Shown piece after piece: positions 1-8,678 of a DNA stretch of 37,381 nt. The notes beneath the pieces were generated by a model that worked only from the letters and a program-made list of their open reading frames with translations, had not been told where the DNA came from and did no database searches. The first letter of the stretch is position 1. Each line of letters opens with the position of its first letter. The DNA is taken from assembly GCF_007997385.1 (NCBI RefSeq), contig NZ_VOSC01000023.1, positions 1 through 37,381 of the forward strand, in the 5' to 3' direction. This DNA is from Seonamhaeicola algicola. GTDB lineage: Bacteria > Bacteroidota > Bacteroidia > Flavobacteriales > Flavobacteriaceae. The position numbers and the translations under genes were made by a program.

Positions 1-2
1 TT

Positions 3-179
3 GATTTAGTAATGCTTTCAAGTGAGCCTTATCCGTTTAAAACAGCGCATAAAAAAGATTTGAAAACATGTTATCCAAATGCAAAAATTATGCTAGTAGA
101 TGGCGAAATGTTTTCTTGGTATGGCTCTAGATTAATAAAAGCATTTGCTTATTTTAAAGCGCTTCGTTTAAATCTTTAG
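3..179 (+). CDS. Helical-backbone metal receptor / BtuF-like ABC substrate-binding protein, C-terminal fragment
   Basis: Only the last 58 codons are in the window, in frame with position 3 and ending at a TAG. The visible pieces LSSEPYPF and LVDGEMFSWYGSRL are typical of the C-terminus of TroA-like binding proteins, which carry cobalamin, haem or iron-siderophore to an ABC importer at the cell surface. The gene starts upstream of the window, so signal peptide and ligand cannot be judged. Its last 26 bases overlap the end of a small ORF on the other strand (154-300). Family-level recognition is reasonable; the substrate is unknown. A cobalamin role would suit the B12-dependent mutase at 5057 but this is only a guess. 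Confidence 0.7.
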   Translation, partial: DLVMLSSEPYPFKTAHKKDLKTCYPNAKIMLVDGEMFSWYGSRLIKAFAYFKALRLNL

Positions 180-300
180 TAAATTCAACTTTGCTAATAT
201 CATCAACAAAATTAGCAATAGTTCTTTCAATTTCTTTAAGGCTAATAACTTTGTTTAAATTGGGCTTAATCTTGCCAACTCTACAGAAATGCTTATTCAT
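154..300 (-). CDS. Small hypothetical protein (48 aa)
   Basis: An ATG at 300 opens a 48-codon frame ending in TAA at 154-156. The product starts MNKHFCRVGKIKPNLNK and continues as a charged, probably helical stretch (ISLKEIERTIANFVDDISK). Composition and codon choice look like a real soluble protein, whereas the opposite-strand frame at 191-379 reads as a hydrophobic shadow. An A-rich stretch with AAAGAG precedes the ATG. It is convergent with the binding-protein gene and overlaps its end by 26 nt. I do not recognise the family. Conservation in relatives would decide whether it is expressed. Confidence 0.4.
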   Translation of the reverse strand: MNKHFCRVGKIKPNLNKVISLKEIERTIANFVDDISKVEFTKDLNEAL

Positions 301-384
301 AACGTTCTCTTTTTTTTATACTATAAAGTACGATAAAGCATGTAATTTAGATGTAAGAAAAAAGTTAAAGAATTACTAAAATTT

Positions 385-579
385 TTAGGCTGGTTTTGCA
401 GTATCTCTAGATAAATATTTAAGCTTATTAATTTTATCAAGTAGTTTTATGGCGCGGTATTCTGAAATGTCACTTAACGCAGAATCTGTTTGCCTAAAAT
501 TATAGGCTTCTTCAACAAGCTCTTTGTAGCGTTTGTTAAGCATGTTTTTTTTATGGGCTATTAATAAAAGTCTATCCAT
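385..579 (-). CDS. Small Lacal_2735-like protein (64 aa)
   Basis: A 64-residue charged protein with no signal peptide or membrane segment. The pattern KRYKELVEEAYNFRQTDSA followed by SDISEYRAIKLLDKINKL resembles the small Flavobacteriaceae family named after Lacal_2735: a helix with K-Y-x-K-L-x-E-x-A, an S-D-x-x-x-x-x-A turn, then a second helix. Function in that family is unknown; a two-helix hairpin is likely. The ATG is at 579, 109 nt upstream of the terminator that ends the next gene. The assignment is by pattern memory, so moderate. Confidence 0.5.
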   Translation of the reverse strand: MDRLLLIAHKKNMLNKRYKELVEEAYNFRQTDSALSDISEYRAIKLLDKINKLKYLSRDTAKPA

Positions 580-687
580 AATAACTGTTTTTAGCTTGAG
601 AGCGTTTTTTAAATGTACATTTTTTATTTAAAAATTCAAAATTTATATTTCGTTAATTTATTTGTTTACAATTGTTTGCGATTAAAA

Positions 688-722
688 TAAAACCCTGAAT
701 AGTCTTGCTATTCAGGGTTTTT
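688..722. terminator. Intrinsic terminator, bidirectional
   Basis: A perfect 12-bp inverted repeat (AACCCTGAATAG at 691-702, CTATTCAGGGTT at 708-719) with a 5-nt loop is flanked by A/T runs on both sides. It lies 22 nt past the stop of the minus-strand DUF4197 gene and should end that transcript. Confidence 0.85.
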
Positions 723-743
723 TACAAATATATTTTTTAAGTA

Positions 744-1445
744 TTAGTCTTGTAGTGCAAATACCTTTTTAAGTAAATCTGTTGTTCTAGATGCTGTTTT
801 ATTTCTAATATCTTTTTCTTCAACCGCAATCATGGTGTAAACACCTTTTAAAGCTTGGTTAGTAACATAATCTGTTAAGTCTGGGTTTACATTGTTAGTA
901 AGTGGTAAAGCATTGTATTTTGTTATTAAGTTTTTCCAAATATCATCTGCGCCTACTTTAGCAAAAGAGTTTTTTATTACCGGATTAAATTTATCATATA
1001 ATGCAGTTTGTGTTTTACTTGTTAAATATTGTGTAGCAGCATCATCATTACCCAATAAAATATTTTTAGCATCAGTAAAAGTAATGCCTTTAACAGCATC
1101 AACAAAAATAGGGGTGGCTTCTTTTACAGCATCTTCTGCGGCTCTGTTTAAAACTTTCAAACCTTCATCGGCTAATTTACTTAGGCCAATGTCTCTTAAT
1201 GTTTTATCAACTTTTTGTAATTCCTCAGGTAAAAGAATTTTAACTAAACTATTTTTATAAAATCCGTCTTTTTGGGTGAGTTTTGTTACTTGCTTGTCTA
1301 TGCCAAAATCTAAAGCTTGCCTTAAACCAGCAGCAATGTCTGTATTTGTAATGCCGCCACTTTGTGGTAGCTGATTTACAACTTGTTGTAACTCTGCACA
1401 AGAGGTAAGGTTAAGTATTAATAAAAGAGCAATAATTTTTTTCAT
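744..1445 (-). CDS. DUF4197 domain-containing lipoprotein
   Basis: A 233-residue protein with a lipoprotein signal (MKKIIALLLILNLTSC, lipobox LTSC, Cys16). It is therefore probably anchored in an outer or inner membrane facing the periplasm. The rest matches DUF4197 from memory: a helical protein with LPEELQKVDKTLRDIG, a central AAEDAVKEATPIFVDAVKGITF segment, and a C-terminal YTMIAVEEKDIR. Function is unknown in the family. It is a single gene ending at the strong terminator at 688-722. A second terminator-like hairpin (1490-1519) lies between its start and the divergent gene. Confidence 0.8.
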   Translation of the reverse strand: MKKIIALLLILNLTSCAELQQVVNQLPQSGGITNTDIAAGLRQALDFGIDKQVTKLTQKDGFYKNSLVKILLPEELQKVDKTLRDIGLSKLADEGLKVLNRAAEDAVKEATPIFVDAVKGITFTDAKNILLGNDDAATQYLTSKTQTALYDKFNPVIKNSFAKVGADDIWKNLITKYNALPLTNNVNPDLTDYVTNQALKGVYTMIAVEEKDIRNKTASRTTDLLKKVFALQD

Positions 1446-1489
1446 AATATATATTTTTCATTAAGAAATTTCAGTAAAAATAATATAAA

Positions 1490-1519
1490 AAAAGACATCA
1501 AAAGGTATTGATGCCTTTT
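1490..1519 (-). terminator. Terminator-like hairpin upstream of the DUF4197 gene
   Basis: AAAAGACATCAA (1490-1501) pairs with TTGATGCCTTTT (1508-1519), with one G-U pair in RNA and a 6-nt loop. On the minus strand it is followed by a run of seven T, as in an intrinsic terminator. It lies between divergent genes, so it ends no annotated gene. It could close a short leader or small RNA read on the minus strand. The rest of the 1446-1676 gap holds a 7-bp inverted repeat ACTACAT/ATGTAGT (1547-1568) and two CACTTAAT copies 20 bp apart. Confidence 0.5.
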
Positions 1520-1676
1520 TGTAATTAATCATATAAAATCCCTCAAACTACATCTAATAGAATGTAGTAATTGAACATAAGACACTTAATTATTTAATTA
1601 GTCACTTAATAGTTTTATAACCTGAATTATAATTTTTTAGCATGATATTTGTTATACTTGTAAAAATGAATTTAGT

Positions 1677-2804
1677 ATGACATTGAAAAAAACACTTTTA
1701 TTAATTTGCTTGTTTATTAGTAGCATATTTTCATATGGGCAAATAAGAATTTCTGAAGTTATAAAGCAATCTGAAATAGTTAGTAACAATCAAAGTAAAT
1801 TATATTTTATAGATTTTTGGGCTACTTGGTGCGCACCATGTATTAGTGCTTCAAAATATTTAACTGTTTTACAAAAACAACATGCTAATGATTTGCATAT
1901 TGTTTCACTATCTCAAGAAAACGCAGCTATAGTAACCAATTTTTTAACCAAACATAATTTACAATTAACTACGGCTATTGATTATGATGGCGAAACATTT
2001 AAAAAATACAATGTGCAAAGTTTGCCCTATGGTGTTTTAATTGATGCTAATGGTAATAAACTTTGGGAAGGCCATCCGGCTAATCTAAAAGCACATACGT
2101 TACAAGGTTTTGTAAACAATAGTAATTACATGAAAACTTTTGAAGATGTTTTTGAAATTATAACTTCTGAAAACACGGTGGCTGAAAGTTATTTACCTAG
2201 AGAAGATATTGAAATTGAAGAAACTAATGTTATTGAAACTGAAGATTTTCAAATAATAAACAAACATACTTATGTTGAGCTGCAAGGACGTTTAAATGCC
2301 ATTTTAGCTTATGGCTGGAAGGTTAATATAAACCAAGTAAATGTTGATGAAGCTGATAACAAGTATTACAAATTGTATTTGAAAAAAAGCTCAAAACATT
2401 ACAGAAATTTTCCTGACACTTTTTTAAAGAAACTTAAAATGAAGTTAAAAACACAAACTGTTTTAACTGATAGTTATGTTTTAGATATGAATGCGTCAAC
2501 CTTATGGGATACGTTTCAAATTGATTGGGAAGATAACCCGGAACGTTTTTTAATTGGAGATTCTGATATTAAGGCAGATAATGTGTCTGTAAACGATATG
2601 GTTTACATGCTTAGTAAAGTGTTAGAAAAGCCTGTAGTTGTAAAAAACAGTAAATCAGTTAATAATGAGCGTTTACACGATTGGGATATTCATTATAAGT
2701 TTTATGATTTGATGGTTTCTAACCTATCAGATAATTATGGTATTAAACTAGAAAAAACTAAAACACCACTAGAAAATTATTTAATAATAAAAAAAGCACC
2801 TTAA
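1677..2804 (+). CDS. TlpA/thioredoxin-like protein with C-terminal DUF3738-like domain
   Basis: This 375-residue exported protein has a signal peptide (about residues 1-21, ending SYGQ) and a thioredoxin fold at about 28-145. That fold contains the redox motif FWATWCAPC and the cis-Pro region VQSLPYGVLID, so it should reduce or exchange disulfides in the periplasm. Residues of about 190-375 form a second region. Its end (VLEKPVVVKN, then LMVSNLSDNYGIKLEKTKTPLENYLIIKK) follows the layout I remember for TIGR03435/DUF3738 proteins; that link is tentative. A -7-like TATACTTG (one mismatch to TAnnTTTG) sits at 1653-1660. A five-codon mini-ORF (ATG at 1666) ends in TGA overlapping the start ATG as ATGA. 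The stop codon lies inside the terminator stem. Confidence 0.75.
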   Translation: MTLKKTLLLICLFISSIFSYGQIRISEVIKQSEIVSNNQSKLYFIDFWATWCAPCISASKYLTVLQKQHANDLHIVSLSQENAAIVTNFLTKHNLQLTTAIDYDGETFKKYNVQSLPYGVLIDANGNKLWEGHPANLKAHTLQGFVNNSNYMKTFEDVFEIITSENTVAESYLPREDIEIEETNVIETEDFQIINKHTYVELQGRLNAILAYGWKVNINQVNVDEADNKYYKLYLKKSSKHYRNFPDTFLKKLKMKLKTQTVLTDSYVLDMNASTLWDTFQIDWEDNPERFLIGDSDIKADNVSVNDMVYMLSKVLEKPVVVKNSKSVNNERLHDWDIHYKFYDLMVSNLSDNYGIKLEKTKTPLENYLIIKKAP

Positions 2805-2817
2805 AAAGGTGCTTTTT
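2791..2817. terminator. Intrinsic terminator overlapping the stop codon
   Basis: AAAAAGCACCTT (2791-2802) pairs perfectly with AAGGTGCTTTTT (2806-2817). The gene's TAA (2802-2804) is part of the hairpin. A/T runs on both sides let it serve the convergent OmpA-family gene (stop at 2840) as well. Confidence 0.85.
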
Positions 2818-2839
2818 AATATATATTAAGTAATAGTTA

Positions 2840-3937
2840 TTAGTTGCTAATAACTCTAAATTCAGTACGTCTGTTTTTCTTATGCTCACCTTCAGAACAG
2901 TCAACACCATTAGAACATCTATTTACTAATCTAGTTTCACCATATCCTTTAGCAATTAATCTGTTTCTAGAAATACCTTTAGAAACTAAGTAGTTTACAA
3001 CAGAGTTGGCTCTTTGTTGAGATAAAGACATGTTGTAATCATCATTTCCTCTAGAATCTGTATGAGACATTAACTCAATGCTTACAGGTTTGTTATTTAA
3101 TAAAGGTAATAAAGTATCATCAATTACTTTTTTAGAAGCAGGTGTAATTCTAGCGCTACCTAACTCATAAAAAATAGGTAATACGTTAGCATCTAATAAA
3201 CCACAATCAACTTCTTCCCAAGTAGTAATACCACCTTTTTTAGCTAATACTGTTCTTGTAACAGTTTGTGTTTTAGCTGGTACAGTTACACTTTTAGTGT
3301 AAGCAGGCTTATCAACAACTTGTTTTTTAATAGTAGCGTATTGTGCAGGAATTACTTGCTCTTCCATTCTAGCAGGTGTTTTAATAACTTGCTTTTTGTA
3401 AGTAGAAGGAATTTCAGAAACAGGTACGTTGCTAGTGTTAGCATCAGTAGCTAAAGTTGTATAGCTTACATCTCTGTATTGTGCTGGGTACTCAACAAAA
3501 CATGCTACAACACAATCTTCTTTGTTTGGTGAGCTACAAACAGTTTCTTTGTATTCCCATCCTGAAGTTTTAGGGTACGTTTCAAAAGTTCTAGAGCTTT
3601 TGCCAAAAGTAGCAGGATTAATAGTTATATCACTTCTACCTTCTTTTTTAATATAAGAAACATCAACAGTTTCATAAGTAGCAGGAACATAAGTAAACTT
3701 TTTAGTAGCTTCTTTCACTAAAACACGCTCTTCAACAGTTTTGTATGTAGCAGGAACAACTTCTAAAGTAGTGTAAGCAGGATAAACTTCAATAGTTTCC
3801 TCTATTGTTTTAAACTCATCTTTTGTAATACATTTTACATAACATTTACCAGGCTCTGGGTTAGCTGGTAAGTTTTGAGCTTGTGAGAATCCGAAACCTA
3901 AAAGTAAAGTTAGGCATAAAATAAAATTTGATTTCAT
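2840..3937 (-). CDS. OmpA-family outer membrane protein with PAxY-type repeats
   Basis: The 365-residue protein has a signal peptide (MKSNFILCLTLLLGFGFSQAQ). A repetitive middle (about residues 50-240) carries roughly ten units built on P-A-x-Y/T-x-x-V, such as VPATYKTVEERV, VPATYETVDVSY, IPAQYATIKKQV and VPAKTQTVTRTV. The C-terminus (about 245-365) is an OmpA-like peptidoglycan-binding domain, with IELMSHTDSRGNDDYNMSLSQQ, the RANSVVNYLVSKGI helix and NRRTEFRV. The OmpA domain should tie the protein to the cell wall; the repeats have no function I know. A four-Cys set (two near residue 35, two near 145) may form disulfides. It is a single gene, convergent with the TlpA-like gene. Confidence 0.85.
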   Translation of the reverse strand: MKSNFILCLTLLLGFGFSQAQNLPANPEPGKCYVKCITKDEFKTIEETIEVYPAYTTLEVVPATYKTVEERVLVKEATKKFTYVPATYETVDVSYIKKEGRSDITINPATFGKSSRTFETYPKTSGWEYKETVCSSPNKEDCVVACFVEYPAQYRDVSYTTLATDANTSNVPVSEIPSTYKKQVIKTPARMEEQVIPAQYATIKKQVVDKPAYTKSVTVPAKTQTVTRTVLAKKGGITTWEEVDCGLLDANVLPIFYELGSARITPASKKVIDDTLLPLLNNKPVSIELMSHTDSRGNDDYNMSLSQQRANSVVNYLVSKGISRNRLIAKGYGETRLVNRCSNGVDCSEGEHKKNRRTEFRVISN

Positions 3938-4053
3938 AAAAAAAAATTTAGTTAATGGTTTTAATTTTCTTGCTTATTAGACACAAACAAAATAATTAAG
4001 TCACATGTGTTTTATGAAATCGTAAGATTATCTTTTCGTAATATGTATGTTAA

Positions 4054-4908
4054 TTATGAAAAAATAACAGTTTTGTTGTTGTAAACCATCACTTTTCTGT
4101 CGGCATGTAATTTAACAGCATTAGCTAAAACTATTTTTTCAAGGTCACGGCCTTTGGCAATTAAATCGGGTATTGAATGTGCGTGTGTAACACGTGTAAC
4201 ATCTTGTTCTATAATTGGGCCAGCATCAAGCTCTTCAGTAACATAATGGCTTGTAGCACCAATAATTTTTACACCGCGTTTGTAGGCTGAATGATATGGT
4301 TTTGCACCAACAAAAGCTGGCAAAAATGAGTGGTGTATGTTTATAATTTTATTTGTGTATTTATCAATTAATTTAGCCGATACAATTTGCATGTAACGTG
4401 CCAAAACAATAAAATCAATATTATGTTCTTCTAATAATTTTAGTTGGTCATCTTCGGCTTTCGCTTTAGTGTCTTTTGTTACAGGAATGTGGTAAAACGG
4501 AATATTAAAATTATCAGCAATAGTTTTTAACGTATTATGATTGCTAATAATAAAAGGGATTTCTAAATTAAGCTCACCAGAATTGTAACGTCCTAATAAA
4601 TCATATAAACAATGATCGTATTTTGATATAAACAAGGCCATTTTAGGCTTCTTTTCCGAAGAATATATACGCCATTTCATATCAAAATTATCAGCTAAAA
4701 CATTTTTAAAGGCGTCTTTAAAAGCATTTGTAGAAAAAGCTTCCGATGTAAACTCGCTCTCTAAACGCATAAAAAATATATTTTGTTCCCTATCAACATG
4801 CTGGTCTATATAAACAATATTCCCGTTTTGTTGGGCAATAAAATTGGTTACAGAGGCAATAATATTAGGTTTATCATTACAATGTATTAAAATGGTAATC
4901 TTATTCAT
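4054..4908 (-). CDS. purU: Formyltetrahydrofolate deformylase
   Basis: At 284 residues it has the usual PurU length and layout. An N-terminal ACT-like domain (ITILIHCNDKPNIIASVTNFI) is followed by a formyl-transferase fold with the conserved INIHHSFLPAF, GAKPYHSAYKRGVKIIGATSHYV and LDAGPIIEQDV blocks. PurU hydrolyses 10-formyl-tetrahydrofolate to formate and tetrahydrofolate, balancing one-carbon units for purine synthesis. Start at the ATG at 4908. It is divergent from the mutase gene across 148 AT-rich bases. No regulatory element is obvious beyond a weak -7-like TAATTTTA on the minus strand. Confidence 0.93.
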   Translation of the reverse strand: MNKITILIHCNDKPNIIASVTNFIAQQNGNIVYIDQHVDREQNIFFMRLESEFTSEAFSTNAFKDAFKNVLADNFDMKWRIYSSEKKPKMALFISKYDHCLYDLLGRYNSGELNLEIPFIISNHNTLKTIADNFNIPFYHIPVTKDTKAKAEDDQLKLLEEHNIDFIVLARYMQIVSAKLIDKYTNKIINIHHSFLPAFVGAKPYHSAYKRGVKIIGATSHYVTEELDAGPIIEQDVTRVTHAHSIPDLIAKGRDLEKIVLANAVKLHADRKVMVYNNKTVIFS

Positions 4909-5056
4909 AAGGCATAAAATATATAAACGCCAGTAAAATTATATTAAAATTGAACTAATGCTATTTAAAATTATATTTTTTGAAAATAATTTGAAATAAT
5001 ATTATTTTTTTGAATATTTCGTAAATTGCAAGCGTAAAAATGATATTTCTTTAAAA

Positions 5057-8000
5057 ATGAATCAAACAGATATATACAAACCACAACATAATATTAGAGT
5101 TGTAACTGCTGCTTCGTTATTTGACGGACATGATGCTTCTATTAATATAATGCGAAGAATAATTCAGGCTACAGGTGTTGAGGTTATTCATTTAGGGCAT
5201 GATAGAAGTGTTGAAGAGGTAGTAAATACAGCAATTCAAGAAGATGTTAATGCTATATGCATGACTTCTTACCAAGGTGGGCATATTGAGTATTTTAAAT
5301 ACATGTATGATTTATTGAAGGAAAAAGGTGCTGGCCACATCAAAATTTTTGGCGGTGGCGGCGGCGTTATTCTACCAAATGAAATTAAAGATTTAATGCA
5401 TTATGGTATTGCAAGAATTTATTCGCCTGATGATGGAAGAGCTATGGGTTTACAAGGTATGATTAACGATTTGGTTGAAACATCAGATTTTGCAATTGGC
5501 AATGTTTTATCTAATGAAATTGAATTGCTAAAAGAACAAAACCATGGCGCTATTGCTAGAATAATTTCAGCTATTGAAAATTTTCCTGAAGTTTCAGAAA
5601 ACGTTTTAAAAACAATAAAATCGTATACCTCAAATACACCTGTTTTAGGCATTACGGGTACTGGTGGTGCGGGTAAATCATCACTTGTTGATGAATTGGT
5701 AAGACGTTTTTTAATTGATTTTCCTGAAAAAACTATTGGTATTATTTCTGTTGATCCTTCAAAAAGAAAAACTGGTGGCGCCCTTTTAGGTGATAGAATT
5801 AGAATGAATTCTATAAATAATTCCAGGGTGTACATGCGTAGTTTGGCAACACGTCAATCTAACCTATCACTTTCAAAACATATTGACGAGGCTATTCAGG
5901 TTTTAAAAGCTTCAAATTTCGATTTAATTATTTTAGAAACCTCTGGCATTGGGCAATCGGGCTCTGAAATTGTTGAACATTGCAATGTACCAATGTATGT
6001 TATGACACCAGAATTTGGTGCAGCCACACAGCTTGAAAAAATTGATATGTTAGATTTTGCCAATATTGTAGCTGTAAATAAATTTGATAAACGCGGAGCT
6101 TTAGATGCACTGCGTGATGTAAAAAAACAATACGTACGTAACCATAATTTATGGGATGCTGAAGAAGATGAATTACCAGTTTACGGCACTATAGCATCAC
6201 AGTTTAATGACCCTGGAATGAACCGATTATACAAAGCGGTTATTGATGCTTTAGTTAAAAAAACAAAGGCTAATTTGCAATCGTCATTCACATTAACACA
6301 TCATTTAAGCGAAAAGATATTTATCATTCCACCATCAAGAACGCGTTATCTTTCTGAAATATCTGAAAGTAATAGAAATTATAATAAAACAGCACAACAG
6401 CAGGCCAATATAGCGCAAAAATTATATGGTATTTACCAAACAATTTGCTCAGTTGCTGAAATTTCAAATAACAATGAAAAATCACTTTTAAATAGTAATG
6501 GATTAAATGAAGAAACCATTCTCAGTATTAGCCAAAGTAATACTACTATTTCTAATGAAGAAGAAACAACTTGTAATACATCTCAACTTTTAAAACTTTT
6601 ATTTAAAGAGTTTGACCGTGTGAAAATGAATTTAACACCCCAAAATTGGGAGTTAATTATCAATTGGAAATGTAATGTTGAAAAATACAAAGCGCCTATT
6701 TACGCGTTTAAAGTACGTGATAAAGAATTAAAAATTGAAACACATTCAGAGTCGTTATCGCATCTTCAAATACCCAAAGTTGCACTACCAAAATACAGGG
6801 CTTGGGGCGATTTATTACAATGGATTTTAAAAGAAAACGTACCAGGGCAATTTCCTTTCACATCAGGGTTATATCCATTTAAAAGAGTAGGCGAAGATCC
6901 AGCAAGAATGTTTGCTGGTGAAGGCGGCCCCGAACGTACCAACCGAAGGTTTCATTACGTAAGCAAAGGCATGCCTGCTAAACGATTATCAACAGCTTTT
7001 GACAGTGTAACACTTTACGGAAACGACCCAGATTACAGACCCGATATTTACGGTAAAATAGGTAATGCTGGCGTAAGTATTTGTTGTTTAGATGATGCTA
7101 AAAAACTGTATTCTGGTTTTAATTTAGCTAATGTTAAAACATCGGTAAGCATGACTATTAATGGGCCTGCACCAATGTTACTTGGGTTTTTTATGAATGC
7201 AGCTATAGACCAACAGTGCGAAATTTATATAAAAGAAAATAATTTAGAAGCTAAAGTTGAAGCTAAAATAGCTGAAATTTATAAGAATAAAGAGCGCCCA
7301 AAATACAATGGCGAATTACCTGAAGGAAATGATGGATTAGGACTTATGTTACTTGGAGTTACAGGAGACCAAGTGTTGCCAAATGAGGTTTACAAAAGCA
7401 TAAAGAAAGATACCATTGCGCAAGTACGAGGTACTGTACAAGCAGATATTTTAAAAGAAGATCAAGCACAAAATACCTGTATTTTTTCAACCGAATTTGC
7501 ATTGCGTTTAATGGGTGATGTACAAGAATATTTTATTGAAAATAATGTTAGGAATTTCTATTCGGTATCCATCTCAGGGTATCATATTGCCGAAGCTGGT
7601 GCTAACCCAATAACACAATTGGCTTTAACCCTTTCCAATGGTTTTACTTATGTAGAATATTACTTAAGCAGAGGTATGGATATTAATAAGTTTGGGCCTA
7701 ATTTATCTTTCTTTTTTTCCAACGGATTAGATCCTGAATATGCAGTAATTGGGCGTGTAGCAAGACGCATTTGGGCCAAAGCCATGAAAGATAAATATGG
7801 CGCTAATGAGCGTGCACAAATGCTAAAATACCACATTCAAACATCGGGTAGAAGTTTACATGCACAAGAAATAGATTTTAATGATATTAGAACCACACTA
7901 CAAGCACTTTATGCTATTTATGATAACTGTAACTCATTGCATACCAATGCGTATGATGAAGCTATAACAACACCAACCGAAGAATCTGTACGTCGTGCTA

Positions 8001-8521
8001 TGGCTATTCAGTTAATAATTAATAAAGAATTAGGTTTGGCTAAAAACGAAAACCCAACACAAGGTGCGTTTATAATAGAAGAATTAACAGATTTAGTTGA
8101 AGAAGCTGTATTACAGGAGTTTGATAGAATTACTGAGCGTGGTGGTGTTTTAGGCGCCATGGAAACCATGTACCAACGCAGTAAAATTCAAGAAGAAAGC
8201 TTGTATTATGAAACCTTAAAACATAACGGCAAGTTTCCTATAATAGGCGTAAATACATTTTTAAGTAGTAAAGGATCTCCAACCGTGTTGCCTGCCGAAG
8301 TTATTAGAGCAACTGAAGACGAAAAACAATTTCAAATTAAAACATTAGAAAACCTTCATAAATCACATGATACTGATGCGTTGCTTAAAAAGCTTCAAAA
8401 TGCAGCAATAAATAACCAAAACATTTTTAATGAACTTATGGATGTATGTAAAGTTTGCTCATTAGGTCAAATAACAACTGCCTTATTTGAAGTAGGCGGG
8501 CAGTACAGGCGTAATATGTAA
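5057..8521 (+). CDS. icmF: IcmF-type fused acyl-CoA mutase (B12 domain, G-protein chaperone, mutase)
   Basis: This 1154-residue protein has the IcmF domain order. The N-terminal B12-binding domain carries the DxH motif (D23, H25). A MeaB-like GTPase follows, with P-loop GTGGAGKS at 201-208 and NKFD further on. Next comes a linker of about 415-535, then a TIM-barrel mutase from about 560 ([32 protein letters not shown]). Such proteins interconvert branched and linear acyl-CoAs (isobutyryl/n-butyryl-CoA and relatives) with adenosylcobalamin; the G-domain protects and reloads the cofactor. By remembered alignment with methylmalonyl-CoA mutase (Tyr89/Arg207) and isobutyryl-CoA mutase (Phe/Gln), the specificity pair here is Tyr606/Gln805. 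That makes the exact substrate uncertain. It is monocistronic, followed by a new promoter. Confidence 0.9.
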   Translation: MNQTDIYKPQHNIRVVTAASLFDGHDASINIMRRIIQATGVEVIHLGHDRSVEEVVNTAIQEDVNAICMTSYQGGHIEYFKYMYDLLKEKGAGHIKIFGGGGGVILPNEIKDLMHYGIARIYSPDDGRAMGLQGMINDLVETSDFAIGNVLSNEIELLKEQNHGAIARIISAIENFPEVSENVLKTIKSYTSNTPVLGITGTGGAGKSSLVDELVRRFLIDFPEKTIGIISVDPSKRKTGGALLGDRIRMNSINNSRVYMRSLATRQSNLSLSKHIDEAIQVLKASNFDLIILETSGIGQSGSEIVEHCNVPMYVMTPEFGAATQLEKIDMLDFANIVAVNKFDKRGALDALRDVKKQYVRNHNLWDAEEDELPVYGTIASQFNDPGMNRLYKAVIDALVKKTKANLQSSFTLTHHLSEKIFIIPPSRTRYLSEISESNRNYNKTAQQQANIAQKLYGIYQTICSVAEISNNNEKSLLNSNGLNEETILSISQSNTTISNEEETTCNTSQLLKLLFKEFDRVKMNLTPQNWELIINWKCNVEKYKAPIYAFKVRDKELKIETHSESLSHLQIPKVALPKYRAWGDLLQWILKENVPGQFPFTSGLYPFKRVGEDPARMFAGEGGPERTNRRFHYVSKGMPAKRLSTAFDSVTLYGNDPDYRPDIYGKIGNAGVSICCLDDAKKLYSGFNLANVKTSVSMTINGPAPMLLGFFMNAAIDQQCEIYIKENNLEAKVEAKIAEIYKNKERPKYNGELPEGNDGLGLMLLGVTGDQVLPNEVYKSIKKDTIAQVRGTVQADILKEDQAQNTCIFSTEFALRLMGDVQEYFIENNVRNFYSVSISGYHIAEAGANPITQLALTLSNGFTYVEYYLSRGMDINKFGPNLSFFFSNGLDPEYAVIGRVARRIWAKAMKDKYGANERAQMLKYHIQTSGRSLHAQEIDFNDIRTTLQALYAIYDNCNSLHTNAYDEAITTPTEESVRRAMAIQLIINKELGLAKNENPTQGAFIIEELTDLVEEAVLQEFDRITERGGVLGAMETMYQRSKIQEESLYYETLKHNGKFPIIGVNTFLSSKGSPTVLPAEVIRATEDEKQFQIKTLENLHKSHDTDALLKKLQNAAINNQNIFNELMDVCKVCSLGQITTALFEVGGQYRRNM

Positions 8522-8637
8522 GCAGAACACCTTTTTTTGTTTTCAAAAAGAATATGTAAATCGTTTATTCCGAGAATGTTTCGAGATAAAATTGATATAA
8601 AATTTTCGCCTAAATAGGAAAAACAAAACATTATAAC

Positions 8638-8664
8638 GCAACCAATACAAGGTTTTAACGTCTT
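8638..8664 (+). promoter_or_regulatory. Candidate ECF-type promoter (GCAAC-N16-CGTCTT)
   Basis: GCAAC at 8638-8642 and CGTCTT at 8659-8664 are separated by exactly 16 bases and lie 15 nt before the lipoprotein ATG. An AAC-type -35 and a CGTC-type -10 are the usual features of ECF sigma promoters, unlike the housekeeping TAnnTTTG seen elsewhere here. The same spacing recurs at 9192-9218. That SigZ drives it is inference. Confidence 0.45.
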
Positions 8665-8678
8665 TAAAACAAAAAGCT

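Noticed and set aside
191-379. 62-residue plus-strand frame after the binding-protein gene
   Set aside because: Hydrophobic, low-complexity translation over a more convincing minus-strand frame (154-300); no promoter or start context.
892-1260. 122-residue plus-strand frame inside the DUF4197 gene
   Set aside because: Antisense shadow of a gene with clear lipoprotein signal and family match.
5419-5835. 138-residue minus-strand frame inside the mutase
   Set aside because: Antisense to the conserved B12 and P-loop regions; no family resemblance.
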